A model generated the notes under the pieces. The model saw only the letters and a list, made by a program, of their open reading frames with translations. It was not told where the DNA came from and ran no database searches. From positions 992,001-1,056,000 of the forward strand of contig NZ_QWDC01000001.1 in the NCBI RefSeq assembly GCF_003432115.1: a DNA stretch of 64,000 nucleotides, given 5' to 3'. This DNA is from Mucilaginibacter conchicola. GTDB taxonomy: Bacteria > Bacteroidota > Bacteroidia > Sphingobacteriales > Sphingobacteriaceae. Below are positions 26,332 through 33,813 of the stretch, one piece after another; the first letter of the stretch is position 1; every line of letters begins with the position of its first letter. The position numbers were made by a program, and so were the translations under genes.

Positions 26332-27390
26332 ATGCAAACTATCCAAAGCGACAGCTACCCTATATTTTTCGAGAACAGCATTCAGGAACTGGTAAACTTT
26401 GTTGAGCGCGGTAACTACTCGCGCTTGTTTATCCTTACAGATGAAAACACCGGCGAATTTTGCCTTCCGGCGATACAAACCGCGTTGGCCCATCTCGATA
26501 AAACCGACATTATTGAAGTGAATGCCGGCGAAGAAAGCAAGAACCTTGATTTTTGCATGGGCATATGGAAAATGCTTATCGATTTTGGTGCCGACCGCAA
26601 AGCGCTTATGATAAACGTGGGTGGCGGTGTGATAACTGATATGGGCGGCTTTGTAGCCTCAACCTATAAACGCGGTATCGATTTTGTGCAGGTACCCACT
26701 ACCCTTTTAGCCCAGGTTGATGCCTCGGTAGGTGGCAAAACCGGTGTTGACCTTGATGGTGTAAAAAACATCATCGGCACATTTACGCAGCCAAAGGCGG
26801 TGTTTATGGATGTCGAGTTTTTAAAGACCCTTCCGCCCCGTCAGATCTTATCTGGCTTAGCCGAAATGCTTAAACACGGTTTGATAGTAGACCGTGCTTA
26901 CTGGGATGATCTAAAAAACAGCGATCTGAGCTTGCCATCGGTAGAATTGGTACACCGTTCGGTTGAGATCAAAAATGAGGTGGTGATAGAAGATCCGCAT
27001 GAGAAAGGCATCCGCAAAGCGCTGAACTTAGGCCATACTATCGGCCATGCTATAGAAACCTATTCGTTACTAAACGATGACAACCCGCTTACCCACGGCG
27101 AAGCCATTGCTGCAGGCATGGTATGCGAGGCTTATCTATCGGCTCAAAAAATTGGCTTACCTAACGAGGAACTGCGCGAAATAAGCAGCGTTTTTGATAA
27201 ACTATACCCTCGTTATACACTTAACGAAGCCATGTTTCCGGCTTTGTTAGAGATAATGCAGAACGATAAAAAGAACGAGAACGGAAATATCAATTGTACT
27301 TTATTGACACGGATAGGACAATACAGTATTGACAATGTATGCACACCTGACGAAATTTGCGACAGCTTAAGGTATTACGCAGCGTTGTAA
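26332..27390 (+). CDS. aroB: 3-dehydroquinate synthase
   Basis: The 352-residue AroB uses NAD and a divalent metal to cyclise DAHP to 3-dehydroquinate, the second shikimate step. Seen: NAD-binding GGGVITDMGGFVASTYKRG, then VPTTLLAQVDASVGGKTGVD, KNIIGTFTQPKAVFMD, the metal His residues in LNLGHTIGHAIE and the neighbouring HGEAIAAGM. Full length. Coupled closely to the S4 gene before it and the sterol desaturase gene 3 bp after. Confidence 0.96.
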   Translation: MQTIQSDSYPIFFENSIQELVNFVERGNYSRLFILTDENTGEFCLPAIQTALAHLDKTDIIEVNAGEESKNLDFCMGIWKMLIDFGADRKALMINVGGGVITDMGGFVASTYKRGIDFVQVPTTLLAQVDASVGGKTGVDLDGVKNIIGTFTQPKAVFMDVEFLKTLPPRQILSGLAEMLKHGLIVDRAYWDDLKNSDLSLPSVELVHRSVEIKNEVVIEDPHEKGIRKALNLGHTIGHAIETYSLLNDDNPLTHGEAIAAGMVCEAYLSAQKIGLPNEELREISSVFDKLYPRYTLNEAMFPALLEIMQNDKKNENGNINCTLLTRIGQYSIDNVCTPDEICDSLRYYAAL

Positions 27391-27393
27391 AAA

Positions 27394-28284
27394 ATGTCGT
27401 CTTTAGATTCACGTTCAGAAGCAGTTATCGTACTGGTAAGTTTATTGATATTACTTACTCTTACCGAGATGTATTTCAGCTATCGCGAAAACCGTAAATA
27501 TTACGAGAAACGCGACACGTTGACCAACATCTATCTTACCTCGCTGGCTTTTATCCTAAATCTGGCTGTGAATGGTGGTACATTCTTCTTGCTGCATTTT
27601 ACGTGGCAATACCGTTTATTTGAGATTGAGAACCCGTTCTGGTACTGGTTTATACTGGTTGTAGTACAAGATTTCCTTTATTGGGTACTTCATTATACGG
27701 GCCATTACTGCAGGCTGTTTTGGGCCATGCATGTTACTCACCACTCGTCAGAGCATTTCAATTTTACTACCGGTTTCCGCTCAACAGTATTTGAACCTTT
27801 GTACCGTACCTTCTTTTATCTGCCGCTTGCGTTGATGGGTTTTAACGCGGTTGATATCCTTTACGCTTATTTGATTACGCAACTTTACGGCAATATGGTG
27901 CATACCCAATACCAGATCCCTTTGCCAAAATGGTACGGCTGGATCTTTGTAACCCCCGCACATCACCGCGTGCACCACGCATCAAATATCCCATACCTTG
28001 ATAAAAACATGGGTATGGTTCTGATCCTTTGGGATAGGATGTTCGGTACCTTTCATGACGAGGATGCCGATGAACCCGTTAAATACGGCCTCACCCACCA
28101 GCCTGAAGATATGGGCCCGGTGAACGTCATCTTCCACGAATGGAAGGCTTTGATAGCCGACGTAAAAAAAGCGCCCGGGCTTGGCAATAAACTCAAATAC
28201 CTTTTTAACCCACCCGGCTGGAGCCATGATGGCAGTACCCAAACAGCAAGGGTTTTGCAGAAGGAGTATAAGAAAGTTTCTTAA
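27394..28284 (+). CDS. Sterol desaturase / fatty acid hydroxylase family membrane protein
   Basis: The 296-residue integral membrane diiron enzyme has eight-His motifs of the family: HYTGHYCRLFWAMHVTHHSS (HxxxH and HxxHH, about 108-127), LYGNMVHTQYQ and PAHHRVHHAS (about 189-198). At least four hydrophobic helices precede them. The family hydroxylates or desaturates lipids; in Bacteroidota it often sits near ornithine-lipid or carotenoid functions, but nothing here fixes the substrate. It starts 3 bp after aroB and overlaps the convergent small gene by 4 bp. Confidence 0.88.
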   Translation: MSSLDSRSEAVIVLVSLLILLTLTEMYFSYRENRKYYEKRDTLTNIYLTSLAFILNLAVNGGTFFLLHFTWQYRLFEIENPFWYWFILVVVQDFLYWVLHYTGHYCRLFWAMHVTHHSSEHFNFTTGFRSTVFEPLYRTFFYLPLALMGFNAVDILYAYLITQLYGNMVHTQYQIPLPKWYGWIFVTPAHHRVHHASNIPYLDKNMGMVLILWDRMFGTFHDEDADEPVKYGLTHQPEDMGPVNVIFHEWKALIADVKKAPGLGNKLKYLFNPPGWSHDGSTQTARVLQKEYKKVS

Positions 28285-28547
28285 GCCGGATTTAAAGCTA
28301 ATCTACGCTTTTTTATAAACTGCAAAATCAGGATTGTGGTTACCGCTATATTCACAAAACTCCAAGTCCAAAGCAAGTAGGTTATTGCTTTGTCAAATCC
28401 AGACATTGGCGAGGTATCCCCATATTTATCCAGCGGGCCATAGTATCTATCATCATCCGCCATCATCATTATACCGATGACTATATAAACGCCAATATCA
28501 ATCAACACAGCAAGTGTCCATAGTATAATAAGCCAGCTCTTTTTCAT
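28281..28547 (-). CDS. Small two-helix membrane protein
   Basis: The 88-residue protein has two membrane helices (about 5-27, WLIILWTLAVLIDIGVYIVI, and 57-78, LLWTWSFVNIAVTTILILQF), an acidic loop DDDRYYGPLDKYGD between them, and a basic C-terminal tail. I recognise no family. Its stop overlaps the stop region of the sterol desaturase gene by 4 bp. It has ordinary start and codon use, so it is probably real. Confidence 0.6.
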   Translation of the reverse strand: MKKSWLIILWTLAVLIDIGVYIVIGIMMMADDDRYYGPLDKYGDTSPMSGFDKAITYLLWTWSFVNIAVTTILILQFIKKRRLALNPA

Positions 28548-28685
28548 TTGATTTAAATATAAAATAATTATTTGTCAATAAAGCCTATTAAAAGAATAGA
28601 ATAAGTAGTTGTATAACGTTTAAACACATCCAACCAAATAAAATTTGGTTGGACCTATTTATTTTTAGAAAAATAAAATTATCTA

Positions 28686-28715
28686 TTGACAAAACAATTT
28701 TTACTTGTACATTTA
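28686..28715 (+). promoter_or_regulatory. Candidate promoter of the pheA leader
   Basis: TTGAC (28686-28690) is followed after 17 bp by TACATTTA (28708-28715), a two-mismatch-or-less relative of TAnnTTTG. It lies 17 bp before the leader peptide ATG at 28732, a normal distance for a short leader transcript. Confidence 0.5.
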
Positions 28716-28731
28716 CGCCATAACAAATACA

Positions 28732-28797
28732 ATGAACACACAACGTGCATATTTCTGGGGTTTCTACTTTTACTTTAGCAGTAAGAGCCGGGACTGA
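28732..28797 (+). CDS. pheA leader peptide, aromatic-rich
   Basis: A 21-codon reading frame starts at ATG 28732 and ends with TGA 28795-28797. Codons 7-15 read YFWGFYFYF: four Phe, three Tyr and one Trp in nine codons, followed by SSKSRD. This density of aromatic codons immediately upstream of a prephenate dehydratase gene is the hallmark of a ribosome-stalling leader peptide. Its last 9 nt (GCCGGGACT, 28787-28795) are identical to the 3' arm of the terminator downstream, which is required for a competing antiterminator. Confidence 0.85.
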   Translation: MNTQRAYFWGFYFYFSSKSRD

Positions 28798-28859
28798 TAT
28801 GTACAAAAAACATAAAAGAAAAAACTGAAAAGTCCCGGCCCAACAAGCCGGGACTTTTT
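28787..28859 (+). promoter_or_regulatory. Transcription attenuator of pheA (antiterminator and terminator)
   Basis: Three segments are seen: 1, GCCGGGACT at 28787-28795 (end of the leader peptide); 2, AGTCCCGGC at 28831-28839; 3, GCCGGGACT at 28847-28855 followed by TTTT. Pair 2:3 makes a strong intrinsic terminator just 16 bp before the pheA ATG. Pair 1:2 makes a 9-bp antiterminator. A ribosome stalled at the aromatic codons (28750-28776) leaves segment 1 free, so 1:2 forms and transcription continues. A ribosome that reaches the stop codon covers segment 1, so 2:3 forms and transcription ends. The logic is the classical trp/phe mechanism; no T-box or protein site is needed. Confidence 0.85.
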
Positions 28860-28874
28860 GCTTTACAGGGCATT

Positions 28875-29780
28875 ATGAAAACTGATAAACCGAGGGTTGC
28901 CATACAAGGGATACGCGCTTCTTTCCACGAAGAGGCTGCTTTCAGATACTTTGGTGAAAACATTGAAACCATTGAGTGTAACTCTTTTAAGCAAACCTTT
29001 GAGGCGCTTAAAAACAAGGAAGCCGATTACGTAGTGATGGCCATCGAAAACAGTATTGCCGGCAGCATTTTGCCCAACTACTCGCTAATGATGGGCTACA
29101 GCTACCCGGTAGTTGGCGAGGTATACGTACCTATCCAACTGCACCTGATGGCGCTGCCAGGTGTAAGGTTTGATGATGTTAAATATGTAACCTCACACCC
29201 TATCGCTATCCGCCAGTGTATCGATTTCTTTGACGAGTATCCTCACCTTAAAATTGTTGAGAGTAACGATACAGCAGCCTGCGCAAAGCGTATCCGCGAT
29301 GAGCAACTGACCGATACCGTTGCCATTGCCAACACCCTTGCGGCACAGCTTTATGGTTTGGATGTTTTGGAACGCCGTATAGAGTCTAACAAGCTCAACT
29401 TCACCCGTTTCCTTATCCTCACCACACACGAGAACAACAAGAAGAAAGGCCCTGCTAACAAAGCATCCCTTTGTTTCCAGGTAAACAACGAAGTTGGTGC
29501 GTTGGCCAAAGTGCTTAATGTTTTCTGCCACGAGAACGTGAACATGAGCAAAATTCAAAGCATGCCGGTTTTGGGCAAACGAAACGAGTATAACTTTTAT
29601 GTAGATATTGAATGGGAAGAGGCTAAGCAGTTTGATAACTCCATTCGCCAGATACTGAAGTATACCCACAACTTTAACATACTGGGCGAGTATCAGCAAT
29701 ACATTGAGGACGATTCGCCAAAGCCCCAAACAAAGCCGGATAATACTAAACGATATATCACGGTGAAAAAGATCGAATAA
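28875..29780 (+). CDS. pheA: Prephenate dehydratase
   Basis: The 301-residue enzyme converts prephenate to phenylpyruvate, the committed phenylalanine step. The dehydratase domain (about 5-190) shows VAIQGIRASFHEEAAFRYFG, VMAIENSIAGSILPNYSLM and YVTSHPIAIRQC, and the catalytic Thr is in ESNDTAACAKRI. The C-terminal ACT domain (about 200-285) has NKASLCFQVNNEVGALAKVL and the ESRP-equivalent region NMSKIQSMPVLGKRNEYNFY, and would bind Phe for feedback inhibition. There is no fused chorismate mutase; that activity is in the next gene. Expression is controlled by the attenuator directly upstream. Confidence 0.95.
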   Translation: MKTDKPRVAIQGIRASFHEEAAFRYFGENIETIECNSFKQTFEALKNKEADYVVMAIENSIAGSILPNYSLMMGYSYPVVGEVYVPIQLHLMALPGVRFDDVKYVTSHPIAIRQCIDFFDEYPHLKIVESNDTAACAKRIRDEQLTDTVAIANTLAAQLYGLDVLERRIESNKLNFTRFLILTTHENNKKKGPANKASLCFQVNNEVGALAKVLNVFCHENVNMSKIQSMPVLGKRNEYNFYVDIEWEEAKQFDNSIRQILKYTHNFNILGEYQQYIEDDSPKPQTKPDNTKRYITVKKIE

Positions 29781-29892
29781 ATCTTAAGTCCGGAGTCAGA
29801 AGTCATCAGGCTAAAAATAAAATTGAACTAACAAACTAACAATAATATAAAAACACCAGCCGGCATAACCGGCACTAACACAAAAACACGAT

Positions 29893-31020
29893 ATGAAACT
29901 GAATTTAAACATACAGCCCCTAAACACCTGGATAAACAAAGAAGGTAAACAGCCTTTGTTAATTGCAGGCCCGTGCAGCGCCGAAACTGAAGATCAGTTG
30001 GTTGCAACTGCTCACTTATTAGCTAAAACCGGTAAAGTAAGCGCACTGCGCGCAGGTATCTGGAAACCACGTACCCGCCCGGGCGAGTTTGAAGGTATCG
30101 GCAGCATTGGTTTAGAGTGGTTAAAACGCGCCAAAGCAGAAACAGGCTTACCTACTGCTGTTGAGGTTGCTACTGCAAAACACGTTGAAGAAGCGTTAGC
30201 GGCTGGTGTGGATATCCTTTGGGTTGGTGCACGTTCAACTGCAAACCCTTTCACCGTACAGGAAATTGCTGATGCCCTTAAAGGTGTTGACGTACCTGTA
30301 ATGGTTAAAAACCCTGTTAACCCTGATCTTTCATTATGGGTTGGTGCTTTAGAGCGTATCAACAACGCAGGTATCACCAAATTGGCTGCTATTCACCGCG
30401 GTTTCTCATCATACGAAAAATCAGCTTTCCGTAACGAGCCAATGTGGGATGTTGCCATCAGCCTGAAAACTTTGGTTCCTGAGTTGCCTATCATCAACGA
30501 TCCAAGCCACATCACCGGTAACCGCGACCTGATCGGCTACATTTCTCAAAAAGCGATTGACCTGGATATGCAAGGTTTGATGATCGAATCACACATCGAC
30601 CCAACTGTTGCATGGACTGATGCTAAACAACAGGTTACCCCTGCTGCGTTATCAGATATCATTGATAACCTGGCACTGCGTAAAGCTGAAGTTAAAAACA
30701 CCGAGGTGAAAGATAAACTGGCTGAACTGCGTGCACAGATCGACAAAATTGACGACCTGATCATCCAGAAAGTTGCTGAGCGTATGACCATTGCCGAGCA
30801 AATTGGTAAATACAAAAAAGATAACAACATCACCATTTTACAGGTTAACCGTTGGGAAGAGATTCTGAAGAAAACCACAGATTATGGTAAAGCACTAAAA
30901 TTAAGCCCGGAGTTTACCGAGAAATTATTGGAGCTTGTACACACTGAGTCTATCCGTCGCCAGGGTTTGATCCTTAACGAAGGTATTGAGCAACCAAAAG
31001 AAAACTTAACGCACGCGTAA
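29893..31020 (+). CDS. DAHP synthase / chorismate mutase fusion
   Basis: The 375-residue bifunctional enzyme. Residues about 1-265 are type I-beta DAHP synthase: PLLIAGPCSAETEDQLVATA, LRAGIWKPRTRPGEFEGIG, ILWVGARSTANPFTVQEIAD, VMVKNPVNPDLSLW, PIINDPSHITGNRD and LMIESHIDPTVAWTDAKQQV. Residues about 280-362 are an AroQ chorismate mutase: ELRAQIDKIDDLIIQKVAER, QIGKYKK, and the late HTESIRRQ. It joins the first shikimate step to the chorismate-to-prephenate branch and so supplies pheA upstream. The AroQ domain usually allows prephenate or chorismate feedback on the synthase (family knowledge). Confidence 0.94.
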   Translation: MKLNLNIQPLNTWINKEGKQPLLIAGPCSAETEDQLVATAHLLAKTGKVSALRAGIWKPRTRPGEFEGIGSIGLEWLKRAKAETGLPTAVEVATAKHVEEALAAGVDILWVGARSTANPFTVQEIADALKGVDVPVMVKNPVNPDLSLWVGALERINNAGITKLAAIHRGFSSYEKSAFRNEPMWDVAISLKTLVPELPIINDPSHITGNRDLIGYISQKAIDLDMQGLMIESHIDPTVAWTDAKQQVTPAALSDIIDNLALRKAEVKNTEVKDKLAELRAQIDKIDDLIIQKVAERMTIAEQIGKYKKDNNITILQVNRWEEILKKTTDYGKALKLSPEFTEKLLELVHTESIRRQGLILNEGIEQPKENLTHA

Positions 31021-31073
31021 ATAGGTTATTAGTGATTGGTTGATCAGAGATTAGTTAAATTATAAATTTCTTG

Positions 31074-31097
31074 AGTGGCGGTGTCCTCACCGCCACT
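31074..31097. repeat. Dispersed hairpin element, copy 1
   Basis: AGTGGCGGTG and CACCGCCACT enclose TCCT (31074-31097), a perfect 10-bp stem between aroG/aroQ and aroA. Related copies are at 43999-44016 and 44051-44072, so this is a mobile intergenic repeat type rather than a gene-specific terminator. Confidence 0.65.
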
Positions 31098-31127
31098 TTG
31101 TTACCATCACTAAATAATCGGTGAATT

Positions 31128-32465
31128 ATGGCAAAACATAACATCATACTTACTAAACAAGGCAAAACGGCCAACGGCACCATACAACTTACCGGCTCAA
31201 AAAGCGAGTGTAACCGCGCTTTAATTATTGAGACGTTAAGCGATGGTAAGGTTAAGGTTGAAAACATGTCTGATGCTGCAGACGCGGTTTTACTAAGAGA
31301 TATCCTACAACTACAAGCGCGTGGCAATGAGCTGGTTTTGGTATATACCCACACCGTAAAAGATAACGGCGAGATAGTTGAAAGCGGCCCTGAAGAAGCA
31401 ATAGGCACTCATGTTAAGTCCGAAATCAACATCGGCCCGGCTGGTACTGCCATGCGTTTCTTAACAGCTTTTCTTCCCTTGCTTAATAAAAACATCGTAT
31501 TAACCGGTTCTGAGAGGATGCAGCAGCGCCCTATCGGTATCCTGGTTGACGCTATGCGTAAGCTGGGGGCTACAATTGATTACGAGAAGAACGATGGTTA
31601 TCCGCCGATCAATATCCAACCCGGGTTTGAGCAGCAAACAAACATCATCGAAATAAAAGGTAATATCAGCAGCCAGTATATCACTGCGTTGTTGCTGATA
31701 GCTGCAAAATTACCGCAGGGTTTAGAGCTACATATTCAGGGCGAGTTAACCTCGAAACCTTATGTGGAGATGACACTGGCCATGCTTAACCAGGCAGGTA
31801 TCAGGCATACATGGACGGATAACGTTATCTCTATTGAGCACCAGGACTTTGCTGAAACCACCCTACTGGTTGAGCCGGACTGGAGCGCTGCTTCATACTG
31901 GTACGCCATCGCCGCATTAAGCGACGAAGCGGAACTTTTCCTGCCGGGATTAACATCATACAGCCTACAGGGCGACAGCGTTATCACCGAGATTATGGCC
32001 AACTTTGGCATCACGTCGGTATTTAAAGATGGCGGCGTTTATTTGACTAAAGAGGCTAAACCTGTAGTGCGCAAGATATTTGACATGAAGGAATGCCCGG
32101 ATCTGGCGCAGACCGTCATCGTAGTATGCGCAGCTTTAGGCCACGAAGCTACCTTCACCGGCCTGGAGACTTTAAAAATTAAAGAAACTGACCGCGTACT
32201 GGCCCTGCAAACCGAACTTGCAAAAATTGGCGTTAAGCTGATAGAAAAAGGACAGGTTTACAAGCTGGATTGCAGCGAACGCAACCTACCGCAGCGCATG
32301 TTCATCAGCACGTATGATGATCACCGCATGGCAATGGCCTTCGCACCACTCGCTATCCTGATACCCGAACTTGAGGTAGAAGATGCCGAAGTGGTAAGCA
32401 AATCATACCCGGCGTTCTGGATAGATCTGGCGAAAGTTGGGTTTCAGTCGGAACCGATAGCATAA
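31128..32465 (+). CDS. aroA: 3-phosphoshikimate 1-carboxyvinyltransferase (EPSP synthase)
   Basis: The 445-residue AroA joins shikimate 3-phosphate and phosphoenolpyruvate. Motifs: LTGSKSECNRALIIETL (Lys22-like loop), INIGPAGTAMRFLTAFLPLL, the ERMQQRPIGILVDAMRKLGA segment, ISSQYITALLLIAAKLPQGL, LVEPDWSAASYWYAIAALS, LKIKETDRVLALQTELAKIG and YDDHRMAMAFAPLA near the C-terminus. Complete in length. The cluster order is pheA, aroG/aroQ, aroA, aroC on one strand; gaps of about 110-155 bp carry repeats, so internal promoters are possible. Confidence 0.95.
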   Translation: MAKHNIILTKQGKTANGTIQLTGSKSECNRALIIETLSDGKVKVENMSDAADAVLLRDILQLQARGNELVLVYTHTVKDNGEIVESGPEEAIGTHVKSEINIGPAGTAMRFLTAFLPLLNKNIVLTGSERMQQRPIGILVDAMRKLGATIDYEKNDGYPPINIQPGFEQQTNIIEIKGNISSQYITALLLIAAKLPQGLELHIQGELTSKPYVEMTLAMLNQAGIRHTWTDNVISIEHQDFAETTLLVEPDWSAASYWYAIAALSDEAELFLPGLTSYSLQGDSVITEIMANFGITSVFKDGGVYLTKEAKPVVRKIFDMKECPDLAQTVIVVCAALGHEATFTGLETLKIKETDRVLALQTELAKIGVKLIEKGQVYKLDCSERNLPQRMFISTYDDHRMAMAFAPLAILIPELEVEDAEVVSKSYPAFWIDLAKVGFQSEPIA

Positions 32466-32474
32466 AAATATAGT

Positions 32475-32559
32475 TGTCATTGCGAGCGATAGCGTGGCAA
32501 TCTCATCGCTGACATAAACGCGAAGAGATTGCCACGTCGCTACGCTCCTCGCAATGACA
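32475..32559. repeat. Large inverted REP-like repeat between aroA and aroC
   Basis: TGTCATTGCGAGCGATAGCG with GTGGCAATCTC, and GAGATTGCCAC with GCGAGGAGCGTAGCGAC read in reverse, form a long imperfect hairpin of about 30-bp arms. The TCATTGCGAG...TGGCAATCTC sequence is a repeat type I associate with Sphingobacteriaceae genomes (established knowledge, from memory). It would fold in the transcript between aroA and aroC. Confidence 0.75.
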
Positions 32560-32591
32560 TCGTAATAATTATACATTAAACAATCAAACAT

Positions 32592-32615
32592 TCCCCCTTC
32601 AGGGGGTTAGGGGGC
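32592..32615. repeat. CCCCCTTCAGGGGG-type short palindrome before aroC
   Basis: CCCCCTTCAGGGGG followed by TTAGGGGGCT ends 4 bp before the aroC ATG. It belongs with the purine/pyrimidine repeats at 47484-47668 (CCCCTTTCGGGGG, TTAGAGGGGGCT). Placed here, it may also supply G-rich sequence in the ribosome-binding region of aroC. Confidence 0.55.
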
Positions 32616-32619
32616 TAAT

Positions 32620-33711
32620 ATGGCAGGCAACTCATTTGGGCAATTATTCAGGATAACAACATTTGGCGAATCACACGGCGAGGCTATCGGCGTCATCATT
32701 GATGGCTGCCCCTCGGGCGTTGAGGTAGATCTGGACTATATACAGGGCGAGCTGGATAAACGCAAGCCAGGCCAGTCAAAGATCACTACGCAGCGTAAAG
32801 AGAGCGATACGGTTAAAATACTTTCGGGCACGTTCGAGGGTAAAACTACCGGCACACCTATCGCCATGATCATCCCGAACGAAGATCAGCGCTCAAAAGA
32901 TTACAGCCATAACGTAGATGTTTTCCGCCCGTCGCATGCAGATTACACCTACGCCACCAAATACGGCATCCGCGACCACCGCGGCGGTGGCCGTTCATCA
33001 GCCCGCGAAACAGCTGCACGCGTTGCTGCCGGTGCTTTAGCTAAGCTATTATTGAAAAGCCAAGGCATTGAAATTGTTGCCCATGTAAGCAGTGTGGGCA
33101 AAATTGATGCACCAAACGTATTCATCGATAACGCAGACGAGTTTATCGCCCAGCGCGAGCAAAACATCGTCCGTTGCGCCGATCCTGCCACTGCCGAAGA
33201 AATGATCGCTTTCATTGATGGCGTTCGTAAGGATGGCGATACCGTTGGCGGCAAAGTAAGCTGCTATATAAAAAATGTACCGGTTGGCCTTGGCGAGCCT
33301 GTTTTTGATAAACTCCACGCCGACTTAGGTAAAGCCATGCTAAGCATCAATGCCGTTCACGGTTTCGAGTTTGGCTCGGGCTTCAGCGGCAGTGAAATGC
33401 GCGGTTCAGAGCATAACGACATCTTTATGAAAGATGCCGAAGGCAAGGTGATCACCCGCACCAATTTCTCGGGTGGTATCCAGGGCGGTATCAGCAACGG
33501 TATGCCTATAGAGTTTAAAGTAGCCTTTAAACCGGTGGCCACCATTATGCACAACCAGCAAACTATTGATGGCGAAGGCAACGCTGCCGAGATCTCGGGC
33601 AAAGGCCGTCACGATCCTTGCGTAGTACCACGCGCCGTACCCATTGTTGAAGCCATGGCCGCGCTGGTTATTGCAGATCATCTGCTAAGAAACCGTTCGG
33701 CTAAAATATAA
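32620..33711 (+). CDS. aroC: Chorismate synthase
   Basis: The 363-residue AroC makes chorismate from EPSP with reduced FMN. Signatures: [114 protein letters not shown] and the C-terminal [20 protein letters not shown]. Complete. Last biosynthetic gene of the aro block; an MFS transporter follows after an inverted repeat. Confidence 0.96.
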   Translation: MAGNSFGQLFRITTFGESHGEAIGVIIDGCPSGVEVDLDYIQGELDKRKPGQSKITTQRKESDTVKILSGTFEGKTTGTPIAMIIPNEDQRSKDYSHNVDVFRPSHADYTYATKYGIRDHRGGGRSSARETAARVAAGALAKLLLKSQGIEIVAHVSSVGKIDAPNVFIDNADEFIAQREQNIVRCADPATAEEMIAFIDGVRKDGDTVGGKVSCYIKNVPVGLGEPVFDKLHADLGKAMLSINAVHGFEFGSGFSGSEMRGSEHNDIFMKDAEGKVITRTNFSGGIQGGISNGMPIEFKVAFKPVATIMHNQQTIDGEGNAAEISGKGRHDPCVVPRAVPIVEAMAALVIADHLLRNRSAKI

Positions 33712-33715
33712 TGTG

Positions 33716-33804
33716 CAAATTTCAAATGTGCAGATGTGCAAATTTTAGAATTGAACACATAGTTCTGATTCATTTGCATATCTGAAATCTGCACATCTGA
33801 AATC
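33716..33804. repeat. Inverted repeat of TGTGCAAATTTC / GCACATCTGAAAT units
   Basis: The left part has three units (TGTGCAAATTTC, ATGTGCAG, ATGTGCAAATTTT) and the right part has their reverse complements (CATTTGCATATCTGAAAT, CTGCACATCTGAAAT), separated by about 25 bp. It fills the gap between aroC and the MFS gene. It looks like a self-complementary intergenic repeat of the genome rather than a terminator, since no T-run ends the stem. Confidence 0.6.
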
Positions 33805-33813
33805 ACCGAAAAA

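Noticed and set aside
28588-28806. 72-residue minus-strand reading frame over the pheA leader region
   Set aside because: Cys-rich, odd composition, no family signal, and it overlaps the leader peptide and promoter of pheA.
28730-28860. T-box or protein-binding regulation of pheA
   Set aside because: No T-box consensus or specifier loop is visible; the aromatic codon run and duplicated 9-mer fit ribosome-mediated attenuation better.
32592-32615. G-quadruplex before aroC
   Set aside because: Only two G-runs of five are present (AGGGGGTTAGGGGG); four are needed.
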